From an uncultured Burkholderiales bacterium (GTDB lineage: Bacteria; Pseudomonadota; Gammaproteobacteria; Burkholderiales; Burkholderiaceae_C): 26,580 nucleotides of DNA. The notes below the pieces were generated by a model. The model searched no databases, had not been told where the DNA came from, and saw nothing but the letters and a program-made list of their open reading frames with translations. Of the stretch, positions 1-7,806 are shown piece after piece. The stretch spans positions 1 through 26,580 of the forward strand of contig CAJBHE010000009.1 of NCBI GenBank assembly GCA_903952885.1, written 5' to 3'. Every line of letters begins with the position of its first letter. Positions within the stretch are counted from its first letter, which is position 1. The translations under genes were made by a program, and so were the position numbers.

Positions 1-366
1 GAAGCAGATGAGCCCGAAGTAGTGCTTGAAGAAGCACCCGTGGAAGTTTTGGAGACGCCCGCTGAGGAGGTGTCAGCTGAGCCTGCCTCTGACGAACTCG
101 CGGCGGAAGTGTCTGCAGAGGATTCTGAATCAGATGATGCAATGGCTGAAGGTGAGATTGAAATTCGTGAAGGTGAGTCTTTGGCTGAAATCAAAGAACG
201 TATCCGCAAAGAACAACAAAAGGCCAAGAAGCCTTCTATTCCCCCAGAACTGCTCAACAGTGCCAACAGTTACGAAGACAAAGTGGGCGTGGTGCGCATG
301 GTGGTGCAAGCGGACCAAAGCCGTGTGGCTTCTGTCATTCGCGGCATGATTCAAATCACCAAATAA
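1..366 (+). CDS. C-terminal fragment of a FliF-like flagellar MS-ring protein (5' end outside window)
   Basis: The frame is open from base 1 to a TAA at 364-366, so the gene starts upstream of the window. The visible 121 residues are a very acidic Glu/Ala/Ser-rich stretch, then a short Arg/Lys-rich helix (LAEIKERIRKEQQKAKK), then a tail containing YEDKVGVVRMVV and RVASVIRGMI. FliF proteins typically end after an acidic linker in a FliG-binding segment of the pattern YExKLxxVRxxVxxDPxRVAxVIKxWV, which this tail resembles. FliF forms the inner-membrane MS ring and binds FliG through this end. It lies 3 nt before fliI, so the two are probably cotranscribed. Oddly, fliG and fliH normally separate fliF from fliI. 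The name rests only on the last 30 or so residues; another FliG-interacting or flagellar protein is possible. Confidence 0.5.
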   Translation, partial: EADEPEVVLEEAPVEVLETPAEEVSAEPASDELAAEVSAEDSESDDAMAEGEIEIREGESLAEIKERIRKEQQKAKKPSIPPELLNSANSYEDKVGVVRMVVQADQSRVASVIRGMIQITK

Positions 367-369
367 ATC

Positions 370-1689
370 ATGATCGATTTTTCCAAAGAGGTGCAAACGA
401 GCTTGGCCAAGTTGCGCACGCCCGAGCCGCAACGCAGCGGCACCTTGGTACGCCTCGTCGGACTGACTTTGGAAACACGCGGCATCATGGCCCCGTTGGG
501 TGCCTGCTGCGAAGTGATGAGCAAAGAAGGTCACCGCGTCGAAGCCGAGGTGGTGGGTTTCAACGACAAAACCTTGTACCTCATGCCTTTCACCGACCCC
601 GTCGGTGTGGGCCCTGGCGACACGGTGCGCGTGATGTCTAACTCGGGTCAAGTGCGCTTGGGCAATGAATTGCTCGGTCGTGTGATTGATGGCCGTGGCA
701 TTCCGATTGACGGCAAGCCCATGCCCCATTTGCCCGATCAGCTCAGCCTCTTGGGCTGCCCGCTCAACCCCATGGAGCGCGGACCGATTGTTGATATTTT
801 GGATGTGGGTGTGAAGGCCATCAACGGCGCACTCACCATTGGCCGTGGCCAACGCATTGGTTTGGTCGCCGGTTCGGGCGTGGGTAAAAGTGTGCTCTTG
901 GGCATGCTCACGCGCTTCACCAAAGCCGACATTGTGGTGATTGGCCTGATTGGTGAACGTGGCCGCGAAGTACAGGCCTTTATTTCGGAGTCTTTGGGTG
1001 CTGATGGTTTGGCTAAATCGGTGGTGATTGCCGCGCCTGCCAATGTGTCGCCCGTGCTGCGCCTGAAGGCCACGCATATGACGCATGTGATTGCCGAATA
1101 CTTCCGCGACCAAGGCAAAAACGTGTTGATGCTGTGCGACAGCTTGACCCGTGTGGCTCATGCGCAGCGCGAAATTGGCTTGGCCATTGGCGAGCCACCC
1201 ACGGCCAAAGGCTATCCACCCTCGGTGTTTGCTTTGTTGCCCAACTTGATTGAGCGCGGCGGTGTAGGACGCCATGGTCATGGTTCCATCACCTCCATCT
1301 ACACCGTGCTCGCCGAGGGCGATGACGGCAACGATCCCATCGTGGACATTGCGCGTGCGTCGCTCGATGGCCAAGTGATGTTGTCACGTCGCTTGGCAGA
1401 CCAAGCGCATTACCCCGCGATTGATTTGAACGGTTCGATCTCGCGAGTCATGCAATCCTTGGTGAGCGTGGATGAGTTAAAGCAGTCCAACAAGTTGCGC
1501 CGCTTGTGGTCGGTCTATCAACAAAATGCTGATCTAGTGCAAGTGGGGGCGTATGAAGCGGGCTCGAACCCCGAGCTGGACGACGCCATTCGCCTGCGCG
1601 AGCAAATGGTGGACTTTTTGCGCCAAGACATGGAGCAAGGCCAAGACTACGCGATGACGCGTAACCAGCTGAGCCACATCCTGTCATGA
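370..1689 (+). CDS. fliI: Flagellar type III export ATPase FliI
   Basis: FliI is the cytoplasmic hexameric ATPase that, with FliH and FliJ, feeds substrates to the flagellar export gate. The 439 residues match the usual family length. A beta-barrel N-terminal domain (about 1-100) is followed by the F1-beta-like core: Walker A GSGVGKS (168-174), the GERGRE catalytic-Glu motif (195-200), Walker B VLMLCD (252-257), and the family signature IGEPPTAKGYPPSVFALLPN (273-292). The C-terminal helical domain is complete. The ATG lies 3 nt after the preceding stop, and the gene overlaps fliJ by 4 nt (ATGA), implying translational coupling. Virulence type III and F1 ATPases are close paralogs, but the flagellar neighbours settle the call. 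Confidence 0.97.
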   Translation: MIDFSKEVQTSLAKLRTPEPQRSGTLVRLVGLTLETRGIMAPLGACCEVMSKEGHRVEAEVVGFNDKTLYLMPFTDPVGVGPGDTVRVMSNSGQVRLGNELLGRVIDGRGIPIDGKPMPHLPDQLSLLGCPLNPMERGPIVDILDVGVKAINGALTIGRGQRIGLVAGSGVGKSVLLGMLTRFTKADIVVIGLIGERGREVQAFISESLGADGLAKSVVIAAPANVSPVLRLKATHMTHVIAEYFRDQGKNVLMLCDSLTRVAHAQREIGLAIGEPPTAKGYPPSVFALLPNLIERGGVGRHGHGSITSIYTVLAEGDDGNDPIVDIARASLDGQVMLSRRLADQAHYPAIDLNGSISRVMQSLVSVDELKQSNKLRRLWSVYQQNADLVQVGAYEAGSNPELDDAIRLREQMVDFLRQDMEQGQDYAMTRNQLSHILS

Positions 1690-2126
1690 AGCCACGCGCC
1701 GCTTGGCCCGTGTTGGCCAAAAAAGCCAAAGAAAAATGTGACGAAGCTTTTGTTGCACTCAAACAAGCGCGCGACCGAGTGACGCATTTAGAGCAAAGCC
1801 GTGAACGTATGCAACTGCTCTACACAGACTATGTGGCACGCAGTAAAGAGGCTGAAAGCCGCCCACACAGCATGTCTGAAACCTTGAATTTTCGGGGTTT
1901 CATGCAGCAGCTTCAAGCTTTGATTGCGCGCGTTAATATGGACTTGAACGAAGCCCAGCACGCAGTCGAAGTGAAACGCTTGGCGCTCAAGGCGGCTGAG
2001 CAAAAACGCATTCAAATGGACACCTTGGTCGAGCAAGACCTGAAGGCCGTGAGTGACTTTCACCGCAAGCGCGAACAAAAAGAGATGGATGCAGCGGGCA
2101 TCACCCTTTACAACCTCAAACACTGA
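1686..2126 (+). CDS. fliJ: Flagellar export chaperone/stalk protein FliJ
   Basis: FliJ is the small antiparallel coiled-coil stalk that inserts into the FliI hexamer, docks on FlhA and helps recycle export chaperones. The 146-residue product is almost wholly helical and charged, with heptad-like segments around 15-60 and 75-130 and no membrane segment or cysteine cluster, which is the expected size and composition. It starts inside the fliI stop codon (ATGA at 1686-1689). Its TGA is immediately followed by the stop codon of the antisense gene, giving TGATCA at 2124-2129, so this flagellar block ends in a convergent junction. Canonical clusters continue with fliK-fliL-fliM-fliN here; they are absent. 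Confidence 0.93.
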   Translation: MKPRAAWPVLAKKAKEKCDEAFVALKQARDRVTHLEQSRERMQLLYTDYVARSKEAESRPHSMSETLNFRGFMQQLQALIARVNMDLNEAQHAVEVKRLALKAAEQKRIQMDTLVEQDLKAVSDFHRKREQKEMDAAGITLYNLKH

Positions 2127-2867
2127 TCAGCTGCTCACCCATCCCGCTTGCAGCCAATGCCAGTAGTTGGGTTTGAAAGCCCAAGGCAGCCACGTGGTGG
2201 GCGTGGCCGATGCAAACACCTGACCCGTGAGATGGTCATGCCACGCATCTTTAGCCCCCACGCTTGCTAATAGTTTTTGTGAAAATGCAGCCTCTAGCCC
2301 TTGCTTGGCGGTGACGTGATGGCTCCACACATTTAGGCCCGCAGGCAATAAACGTCCGTCCGTCGGTCCTGACCACACATCGTGCAAGCTGCCCCAGTTG
2401 CGACCTTGAAGCGTGGTTTTGAGTTGGGCCAACTCGCGCTCCACGCGCGCTTCATCGCGCACACGAAATCGGTGTTGCCCCAGTAGGTTGTCAAACCATA
2501 GGCAAGCCGTCGGGTGTTCTTTCAAAATATCGGGCAGGGAGGCCAGGGCGTCTTGGCGGTGGTGGCGAACCTCTATGCCTTGCGCTCTCAAGCGCCTGCC
2601 GTGTTGCCAATCAAATAGCCATCGTGCAAGTGGGTCTATGTCAAACGCATCGATGCGTTTGAAGCGGGCCAGCCAGCTGGGCGGCATCATCCAGCCCGCA
2701 CTGCCGCCTATCAGCAGCAAATGGTCTGACTTCGGTTGGACCTGCGCCAAAAACTGCTCAATCAATTGCAGCGTGGGCTGCCAACGCTTGTGCGCGTAAT
2801 GGGCGTGCACATGCCAGCTCAGGCCACCCGTGCCGCCTGCGTGTAACAAGTCTTGAATCACGCCCAT
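2127..2867 (-). CDS. Hypothetical protein with a possible methyltransferase-like fold, antisense within the flagellar cluster
   Basis: I do not recognise a named family. The 246-residue protein has no signal peptide or clear membrane segment and is rich in Trp and His. The segment LLLIGGSAGWMMPPSWL (about 50-66) followed by IDAFDIDPLARWLF has the layout of motif I and the acidic post-I strand of Rossmann-type SAM methyltransferases, and ACLWFDNLLGQ further on could be the motif IV region; the glycine pattern is poor. It is transcribed against the flagellar genes. Its stop codon abuts that of fliJ, and its ATG lies in the divergent region that carries the fliO sigma-54 promoter. The flagellar setting may be accidental. 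The reading frame is intact, so it is probably a real gene, but no function is assigned. Confidence 0.7.
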   Translation of the reverse strand: MGVIQDLLHAGGTGGLSWHVHAHYAHKRWQPTLQLIEQFLAQVQPKSDHLLLIGGSAGWMMPPSWLARFKRIDAFDIDPLARWLFDWQHGRRLRAQGIEVRHHRQDALASLPDILKEHPTACLWFDNLLGQHRFRVRDEARVERELAQLKTTLQGRNWGSLHDVWSGPTDGRLLPAGLNVWSHHVTAKQGLEAAFSQKLLASVGAKDAWHDHLTGQVFASATPTTWLPWAFKPNYWHWLQAGWVSS

Positions 2868-2912
2868 GGGTTTTGAAGTCCGTCCATCAAATAACTATAC
2901 CGTGACAGGAAG

Positions 2913-2929
2913 CTGGCACGCGCCTTGCA
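2913..2929 (+). promoter_or_regulatory. Sigma-54 (RpoN) promoter of the fliO operon
   Basis: The sequence CTGGCACGCGCCTTGCA matches the sigma-54 consensus YTGGCACG-N4-TTGCW. The invariant GG is at 2915-2916 and the invariant GC at 2927-2928, separated by exactly 10 nt. The predicted transcription start is near 2940, leaving a leader of about 50 nt before the fliO ATG at 2992. It lies in the only sizeable non-coding gap in front of fliO. Sigma-54 promoters need an AAA+ enhancer-binding activator; no activator site could be identified by eye. Confidence 0.85.
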
Positions 2930-2991
2930 GTACCCCTAAAGATAGGCACGTCCAGTGTCAAAAAACCGTCATTGCGCACAGGGAAAACATC

Positions 2992-3264
2992 ATGCAAAGT
3001 TTCGATTGGGGTCAGTTCTTCGCCAGCACCTTCAGTGTGTTGCTGCTGCTGTGCGGCGCTCTGTGGTGGGTCAAGCGCAATCGAGGCTTTTCAGCGAAGG
3101 GGGCTGAAGACAAACGTATTCAAGTGCTCGAGGCTTTGCCCTTGAGCCTTAAGCACAAAATGGTGTTGATTCAAGTGGACAACCAAATGGTGCTGGCCAG
3201 TGTGAGTCCCGCTGAGGTGAAAACACTGCATGCGTGGACGCAGGAGGCCAGCCATGTTGCGTAA
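2992..3264 (+). CDS. fliO: Flagellar biosynthetic protein FliO
   Basis: FliO helps assemble or stabilise the FliP-FliR core of the export gate. The 90-residue product starts MQSFDWGQ, has one membrane helix at about 10-28 (FSVLLLLCGALWWV) followed by a basic stretch, then a small cytoplasmic domain with IQVLEALPLSLKHKMVLIQV, the typical FliO core. An in-frame ATG exists at 2866, but that extension would translate the sigma-54 promoter and gives no family-like sequence, so 2992 is chosen. The last 11 nt overlap fliP. The protein is short, which is normal for this poorly conserved family. It is the first gene of the fliO-fliP-fliQ-fliR-flhB run. Confidence 0.9.
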   Translation: MQSFDWGQFFASTFSVLLLLCGALWWVKRNRGFSAKGAEDKRIQVLEALPLSLKHKMVLIQVDNQMVLASVSPAEVKTLHAWTQEASHVA

Positions 3265-4027
3265 GCCCATCACCAAAAAAATTCTCTATGTCATCTTGGC
3301 ATTGCTTTTGATCGCTCTAGCGGCGTTGCCCATGGTGTCACATGCCCAAGGCATTCCGTTGGTCAACGTGACAGGCGCTGCTGGCAAAGGTGGACAGCAG
3401 TACAGCATGAGCTTGCAATTGCTGGGCTTGATGACCACGCTCACGCTGTTGCCGTCTATGCTTTTAATGATGACGTCTTTTGTCCGGATCATTATTGTGT
3501 TGTCGCTGCTGCGTCAAGCCATTGGTACAGCACAAACGCCGCCTAACACGGTGTTGGTTGGTTTGGCTTTGTTCTTGACCTTCTTCATCATGTCGCCCGT
3601 GTTTGAGACGGTGTACAAAGATGCCGTGGGCCCTTACATGAACGGCACGCTTGACTTTGACAAAGCCTTGATCAAAGCCGAAGTGCCTGTGCGCGATTTC
3701 ATGACCAAGCAAACCCGTGAAGACGACATTGCCATGTTCATGCAAATCTCGAATCGCCGTGAATTGACAGATGCCACCCAGGTGCCATTCACCACGCTCA
3801 TGCCAGCGTTCATCACGTCAGAAATCAAAAGTGCGTTCACGATTGGTTTCTTGATTTACATACCGTTTGTGGTCATCGACTTGATCGTGGCCAGCGTGTT
3901 GATGTCCATGGGCATGATGATGTTGTCGCCCATGATTATTTCGATGCCGATCAAGCTCATGCTGTTCGTGCTGATTGACGGTTGGACGCTGTTGATGGCC
4001 TCGCTCGCCAACAGCTTTGTTTTCTAA
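3254..4027 (+). CDS. fliP: Flagellar type III export gate protein FliP
   Basis: FliP is the pentameric core subunit of the flagellar export gate in the inner membrane. It has 257 residues. The N-terminus MLRKPITKK followed by a hydrophobic run ending MVSHA is a cleavable signal peptide (likely cut after Ala31), as known for FliP. Four membrane segments follow, with hallmark sequences LLMMTSFVRIIIVLSLLRQA, QTPPNTVLVGLALFLTFF and FMQISNRRELTD. The start at 3254 is preceded by a perfect AGGAGG at 3242-3247 lying inside the end of fliO; a start at 3230 would add only basic residues before the signal peptide. FliQ begins 11 nt downstream. Confidence 0.97.
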   Translation: MLRKPITKKILYVILALLLIALAALPMVSHAQGIPLVNVTGAAGKGGQQYSMSLQLLGLMTTLTLLPSMLLMMTSFVRIIIVLSLLRQAIGTAQTPPNTVLVGLALFLTFFIMSPVFETVYKDAVGPYMNGTLDFDKALIKAEVPVRDFMTKQTREDDIAMFMQISNRRELTDATQVPFTTLMPAFITSEIKSAFTIGFLIYIPFVVIDLIVASVLMSMGMMMLSPMIISMPIKLMLFVLIDGWTLLMASLANSFVF

Positions 4028-4038
4028 GAGGTACGCAC

Positions 4039-4308
4039 ATGGATAGCGCAGCAGTGGTTGATTTGGCACGCCAAGCCTTATGGATGACCATGATTATCTC
4101 GGGCCCCTTGTTGGCTGTGGGATTGATTGTGGGTTTGGTGGTCGGTATTTTTCAAGCCGCCACGTCGATCAACGAACAAACCTTGAGTTTCATTCCTAAA
4201 ATTTTGGCTGTGGGCATGACCATGTCCTTAGCTGGTGGTTGGATGATCAACACCATGGTGGATTACACCAAAGGCATCTTCACGCGCATTCCCAGCTTGT
4301 TCATGTAA
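4039..4308 (+). CDS. fliQ: Flagellar type III export gate protein FliQ
   Basis: FliQ is the small two-helix subunit packed around the FliP-FliR core of the export gate. The 89-residue product is exactly the family length. It has two membrane hairpin segments (about 16-38 and 52-72) and the family sequences GLVVGIFQAATSINEQTLSF and IPKILAV. The ATG at 4039 is chosen over an in-frame upstream start at 3982 because the extension lies inside fliP and is not FliQ-like. It sits 11 nt after fliP and 14 nt before fliR. Confidence 0.97.
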   Translation: MDSAAVVDLARQALWMTMIISGPLLAVGLIVGLVVGIFQAATSINEQTLSFIPKILAVGMTMSLAGGWMINTMVDYTKGIFTRIPSLFM

Positions 4309-4322
4309 CGTGCCTTGACACC

Positions 4323-5090
4323 ATGAATGCCTCTCTCCTCGACATCCTCGACAAATTTTTGGTCGTCATTTGGCCTATGTTGCGTTTGTCTGCTTTTTTG
4401 GCATTTACCTCTATTTTTTCTATTCGTGCCGTCAACATGCGTATTCGCATGTCCTTGGGTTTTGCAATGGCGTTTTTTGTGTCGCAACAAATTGATATTC
4501 CCAAAATTGATCCCATCACCGCTGACGGTTTGATGGAGATTTCCCGTCAAATCTTGATTGGCCTGACGATGGGCTTAGTGTTCCAAGTGGCGTCGGCTGC
4601 TTTGGTGGTGGCGGGTCAAGCCATGTCGGGTTCTATGGGTTTGTCTATGGCCAACATGGTTGATCCCAACATGGGCAGCGTGCCTGTGTTGTCACAGCTG
4701 TTCAACATCATGGGTACTTTGGTTTTCTTAGGGATGGGGGGCCATTTGATTGTGTTTGGCTTGGTGATGGAGTCGTTCAAACTGATTCCCATTGGTCAGC
4801 CGTTTTTCAGTCAAGACATGTTGGGCAAGATGATCAACTGGAGCTCCATGATGTTTCTGGGGGCTCTCCTGATTGCACTGCCGGTGATGATGACCTTGCT
4901 GTTCATCAACGTCGGCCTAGGTTTTGTGGCCCGCGCTGCGCCTAGTTTGAATATTTTCACAGTGGGCTTTCCTGCACTGATCTTGACGGGCTTTATCGTG
5001 ATGATTTTTTCGATGGGCAATAACGTGGCCCGCATTGATTGGGTATGGACGCAAGCCTTCATGATGCTGCGTTCGTATTTGGGGGGCTGA
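4323..5090 (+). CDS. fliR: Flagellar type III export gate protein FliR
   Basis: FliR is the single-copy core subunit that completes the FliP5-FliR1 helical export gate. From the ATG at 4323 it has 255 residues, close to the usual 255-265, with about six hydrophobic segments and family motifs such as RQILIGLTMGLVFQVASAAL, AGQAMSGSMGLSMANMVDP and GLGFVARAAPSLNIFTVGFP. A longer frame opening at 4239 overlaps fliQ and adds a His-rich non-family stretch, so it was not used. The stop is followed one base later by the flhB ATG. Confidence 0.96.
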   Translation: MNASLLDILDKFLVVIWPMLRLSAFLAFTSIFSIRAVNMRIRMSLGFAMAFFVSQQIDIPKIDPITADGLMEISRQILIGLTMGLVFQVASAALVVAGQAMSGSMGLSMANMVDPNMGSVPVLSQLFNIMGTLVFLGMGGHLIVFGLVMESFKLIPIGQPFFSQDMLGKMINWSSMMFLGALLIALPVMMTLLFINVGLGFVARAAPSLNIFTVGFPALILTGFIVMIFSMGNNVARIDWVWTQAFMMLRSYLGG

Positions 5091-5091
5091 T

Positions 5092-6240
5092 ATGGCGGAA
5101 GAAAGCGGCCAAGATAAAACCGAAGAACCCACGGCGCAGCGGCTACAAAAAGCCCGCGACGACGGCCAAATCGCGCGTTCGCAAGAGCTGGCACCCGCAG
5201 CGATGATGGTGATTGCCACTGTTTTTTTCAGCATGATGGGCCATCACATCTTCAGCAGCATGAGCAGCCTGTTCAAAAGTCAGCTGCAGTTTGACCGCCG
5301 CATCACCGACAAGGCAGAGTTGTTGCCCGCCATTTTTGGCAGTTCTATGGTGGATGGTTTTTTGATCGTCTTGCCGTTGATGGCCATTCTTTACGTGATC
5401 GCCATTTTGTCGACCACCTTGGCCGGGGGCTTCATCTTCTCACCCAGCATGATCATGCCCAAGTTCAGCAAGCTCAACCCCATGACAGGTTTGGCGCGCA
5501 TGTTTGGCAAAGACGCGTTGATCAACCTTGGTAAAGCGTTGATCAAGTTTGTGTTGGTGGGTGCTATTTTGTTGGTGTCGGTCATGAACAACTTGGACGA
5601 CCTCACGCACATCTCGCAGATGGACCTGAATGTCGCGGTCAAAGTGGCTGGCACGATCATTGTGGATTCTTGCATTTGGTTAAGTCTTGGATTGGTGTTG
5701 GTCGCTTTGGTCGACGTGCCTTTGCAACGCCATCAGCTCAATGAAAAGCTGAAGATGACCAAACAAGAAGTCAAAGACGAGATGAAGAACTCGGAAGGTA
5801 ACCCCGAGGTCAAGGGCCAAATTCGCCGTCGTCAACATGAAATCTTGAACAACAAAATGATGAGCAAAGTCAAAGACGCTGACGTGGTCATCACCAACCC
5901 CACCCACTTTGCGGTAGCTCTGGCGTATGACCCGATGGGCGACGGTGCTCCGATGTTGGTGGCCAAGGGAGATGATGGCTTGGCAGCACGTATTCGTGAG
6001 GAAGCCAAAGAGCACAACGTTTATATATTTGAGGCTCCTTTGCTGGCTCGCGCTTTATACTTCACAACAAAGCTGGATCATCCGATTCCAGAGGCGCTGT
6101 ACCACGCAGTTGCGCAGGTCATTGCCTATGTGTTCAGCCTGAACCAGTCTTATGGTCGTGGCCAGGAAGTGGTCAAACCATCGCCCTCTATTCCAGACGA
6201 CATGAAGTTCGACTCGAATGGCGCTTTGATGAATTCTTAA
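5092..6240 (+). CDS. flhB: Flagellar export switch protein FlhB
   Basis: FlhB controls the export gate and switches substrate specificity from rod/hook to filament. The 382 residues begin with the conserved MAEESGQDKTEEPTAQRLQK, followed by four membrane segments between about 30 and 215 and a long charged linker helix. The cytoplasmic autocleavage motif NPTH is at 269-272, the same numbering as in Salmonella. The C-terminal domain contains GAPMLVAKGDDGLAARIREE and ends with VFSLNQ plus a short tail. All residues needed for autocleavage are visible. In many bacteria flhA, flhF and flhG follow; here a SPOR-domain gene begins 20 nt later instead. Confidence 0.98.
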   Translation: MAEESGQDKTEEPTAQRLQKARDDGQIARSQELAPAAMMVIATVFFSMMGHHIFSSMSSLFKSQLQFDRRITDKAELLPAIFGSSMVDGFLIVLPLMAILYVIAILSTTLAGGFIFSPSMIMPKFSKLNPMTGLARMFGKDALINLGKALIKFVLVGAILLVSVMNNLDDLTHISQMDLNVAVKVAGTIIVDSCIWLSLGLVLVALVDVPLQRHQLNEKLKMTKQEVKDEMKNSEGNPEVKGQIRRRQHEILNNKMMSKVKDADVVITNPTHFAVALAYDPMGDGAPMLVAKGDDGLAARIREEAKEHNVYIFEAPLLARALYFTTKLDHPIPEALYHAVAQVIAYVFSLNQSYGRGQEVVKPSPSIPDDMKFDSNGALMNS

Positions 6241-6260
6241 GACCCAAAGTTTGAGCCCGC

Positions 6261-7784
6261 ATGACTGACATCTATCAAAGCCCCGGTGACCGGTTGAGAT
6301 TTGAAATCCTTCTGAAGTCGTTGACCGAAGGCAGTATCAATCTCGCTGTGCTGAGCGACCATGACATGGTGCTCGATTACTACGGCAGCTTGTTTGAAGA
6401 GCGTCTGCGCGCCAAAGGCGAAAGCCATATTGAGTGGTGCAGCTCGACCAACTCTGAACGGCTGGTTCAAAAATTCAACGAAATCCTGTCTGAAATCACG
6501 CTAGACCAAGCGCTGGAAAAAGACAAAAAACACGCGCCTCGTCGCTTCTTGGTATTTCGCGATTCGATCTTGATGCAAGACTTTGAGCTGCAACTGTTGG
6601 CCCGTTTGGTGAATGGGTTTCCGGCTGGCAACATCAGCATCATTTTGCTCATCAACAGCGCTGCCAATTACCAAAGCAAAGTTGATGCGTTTGGTAAAAA
6701 CTTGCTCAAGTGGGAAGTCGAAACTGAAGCGGGTGATGCCAAACAAAAGTTAACCGACTGGGTGGCCACCGAGCCCGAGCCATCTGCGATCGCTTCAAAG
6801 ATTGAACCCACATTCTTGTCTGATGCGCCTACGCTGAGTGAAGAAGTGGTGCCCGTGTCTAAGCTTCTTAACTTACCCACCAAAACCGCATGGCGCGTGC
6901 CTGGTTTTGGCAAGAAAGAGGAGACTGCACAGACCTCTGAACCCTTGCCCGCATTTGTGCCACCTGCGACACCATTGCCTGTCTCAGCGCCGCAGGTTGC
7001 ACCACCTGTGGCCCCAGTTTTTGAGGCCTCTGTGGCTGATACATCACGCGAGCCCGAATTACGCGCACCAGCGTTGGTGTCTACGACTGGTGCTGAGGAC
7101 GCAAATCTGTTCAAACGTCAACCTCGCAAATCACTTGCTGGTTGGGTGCTGTTGGTTTTGCTCATGTCCATCGCTGTATTTGGTGCGATGAACAGAGACT
7201 GGATTTTAGAAGAAGCTGAGTTGCTAAAAAAATATTTGCTGCGCGGCACGCCTGCCGTGGCCGCGCCTGACGAAGTTGCCATTGCTGCAGCTGTCGCATC
7301 TGCTGCCAGCGCAGAGGCTCTGGTGGCGGCAGAACTCGCTGCATCTGCGGCAAGTGAGTCTGCGCTTGTGGCAAGTCAAACTGAGGGCGTGGCTTCAGAG
7401 GCTTTAGTGGCTTCTGTCGAGTTGCTGGACAAGAAAAAGAACGACAAAGAAGGTCAAACCGATGCAAAGGTAGACGCAAAGCCTGATGCTGGTTCTGACG
7501 AAGACTGGGTTAATCAGTTGCCCGTCAGTGGTTATGTGGTTCAGTTGGCCGCCATGGACACATTAGAGGACATGCGCAGTTTTCAGCGCAGTAACGCTGC
7601 TTATGCCAAGTCCCGCATTTTGCGCGCTCGTCAAAAAAACTCAAGTAAACGTTATTACATTTTGGTCGCTGGACCTTTTGAAACCAAGGCTCAAGCCGAT
7701 GCTTTCATGCAGTCCAATCCCTTGCTGGTCAAAGGTTGGTTGCGCAGCACCAAGTCCATGACCGCCCAATTTACCAAGTCCTGA
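6261..7784 (+). CDS. DamX-like bitopic membrane protein: degenerate AAA-like N-terminus, single membrane helix, C-terminal SPOR domain
   Basis: The 507 residues fall into four parts. Residues 12-160 (start RFEILLKSLTEGSINLAV, later APRRFLVFRDS and GNISIILLINS) follow the layout of ExeA/DamX-type AAA domains, but no Walker A GxxxxGK[ST] and no DE Walker B are present, so ATP hydrolysis is unlikely. Residues 165-288 are Pro/Ala/Glu-rich and look disordered; they contain PTLSE at 190-194. A membrane helix spans about 291-311. The periplasmic side has an Ala/Ser/Glu-rich linker and a SPOR domain at 423-500 (SGYVVQLAAMDTLEDM, YYILVAGPFETKAQADAF). SPOR domains bind denuded septal peptidoglycan glycans. 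The gene follows flhB by 20 nt and is probably in its operon. A role in placing the flagellum at the pole or septum is inference; a cell-division role like that of E. coli DamX is the main alternative. Confidence 0.85.
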   Translation: MTDIYQSPGDRLRFEILLKSLTEGSINLAVLSDHDMVLDYYGSLFEERLRAKGESHIEWCSSTNSERLVQKFNEILSEITLDQALEKDKKHAPRRFLVFRDSILMQDFELQLLARLVNGFPAGNISIILLINSAANYQSKVDAFGKNLLKWEVETEAGDAKQKLTDWVATEPEPSAIASKIEPTFLSDAPTLSEEVVPVSKLLNLPTKTAWRVPGFGKKEETAQTSEPLPAFVPPATPLPVSAPQVAPPVAPVFEASVADTSREPELRAPALVSTTGAEDANLFKRQPRKSLAGWVLLVLLMSIAVFGAMNRDWILEEAELLKKYLLRGTPAVAAPDEVAIAAAVASAASAEALVAAELAASAASESALVASQTEGVASEALVASVELLDKKKNDKEGQTDAKVDAKPDAGSDEDWVNQLPVSGYVVQLAAMDTLEDMRSFQRSNAAYAKSRILRARQKNSSKRYYILVAGPFETKAQADAFMQSNPLLVKGWLRSTKSMTAQFTKS

Positions 7785-7806
7785 AGCGCACGCTAGGAAC
7801 GAGCTT

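Noticed and set aside
130..1374. A 414-residue open frame on the minus strand opposite fliI
   Set aside because: It is His/Ala/Gln-rich with no recognisable domain and lies entirely antisense to fliI, whose family motifs are unmistakable; it is a codon-bias shadow.
2866..2991. N-terminal extension of FliO from the ATG at 2866
   Set aside because: It would translate through the sigma-54 promoter and adds sequence unlike FliO before the normal N-terminal membrane segment.
4239..4322. Upstream start of FliR overlapping fliQ
   Set aside because: The extra 28 residues are a His-rich out-of-frame reading of fliQ; the ATG at 4323 gives the family-length protein.
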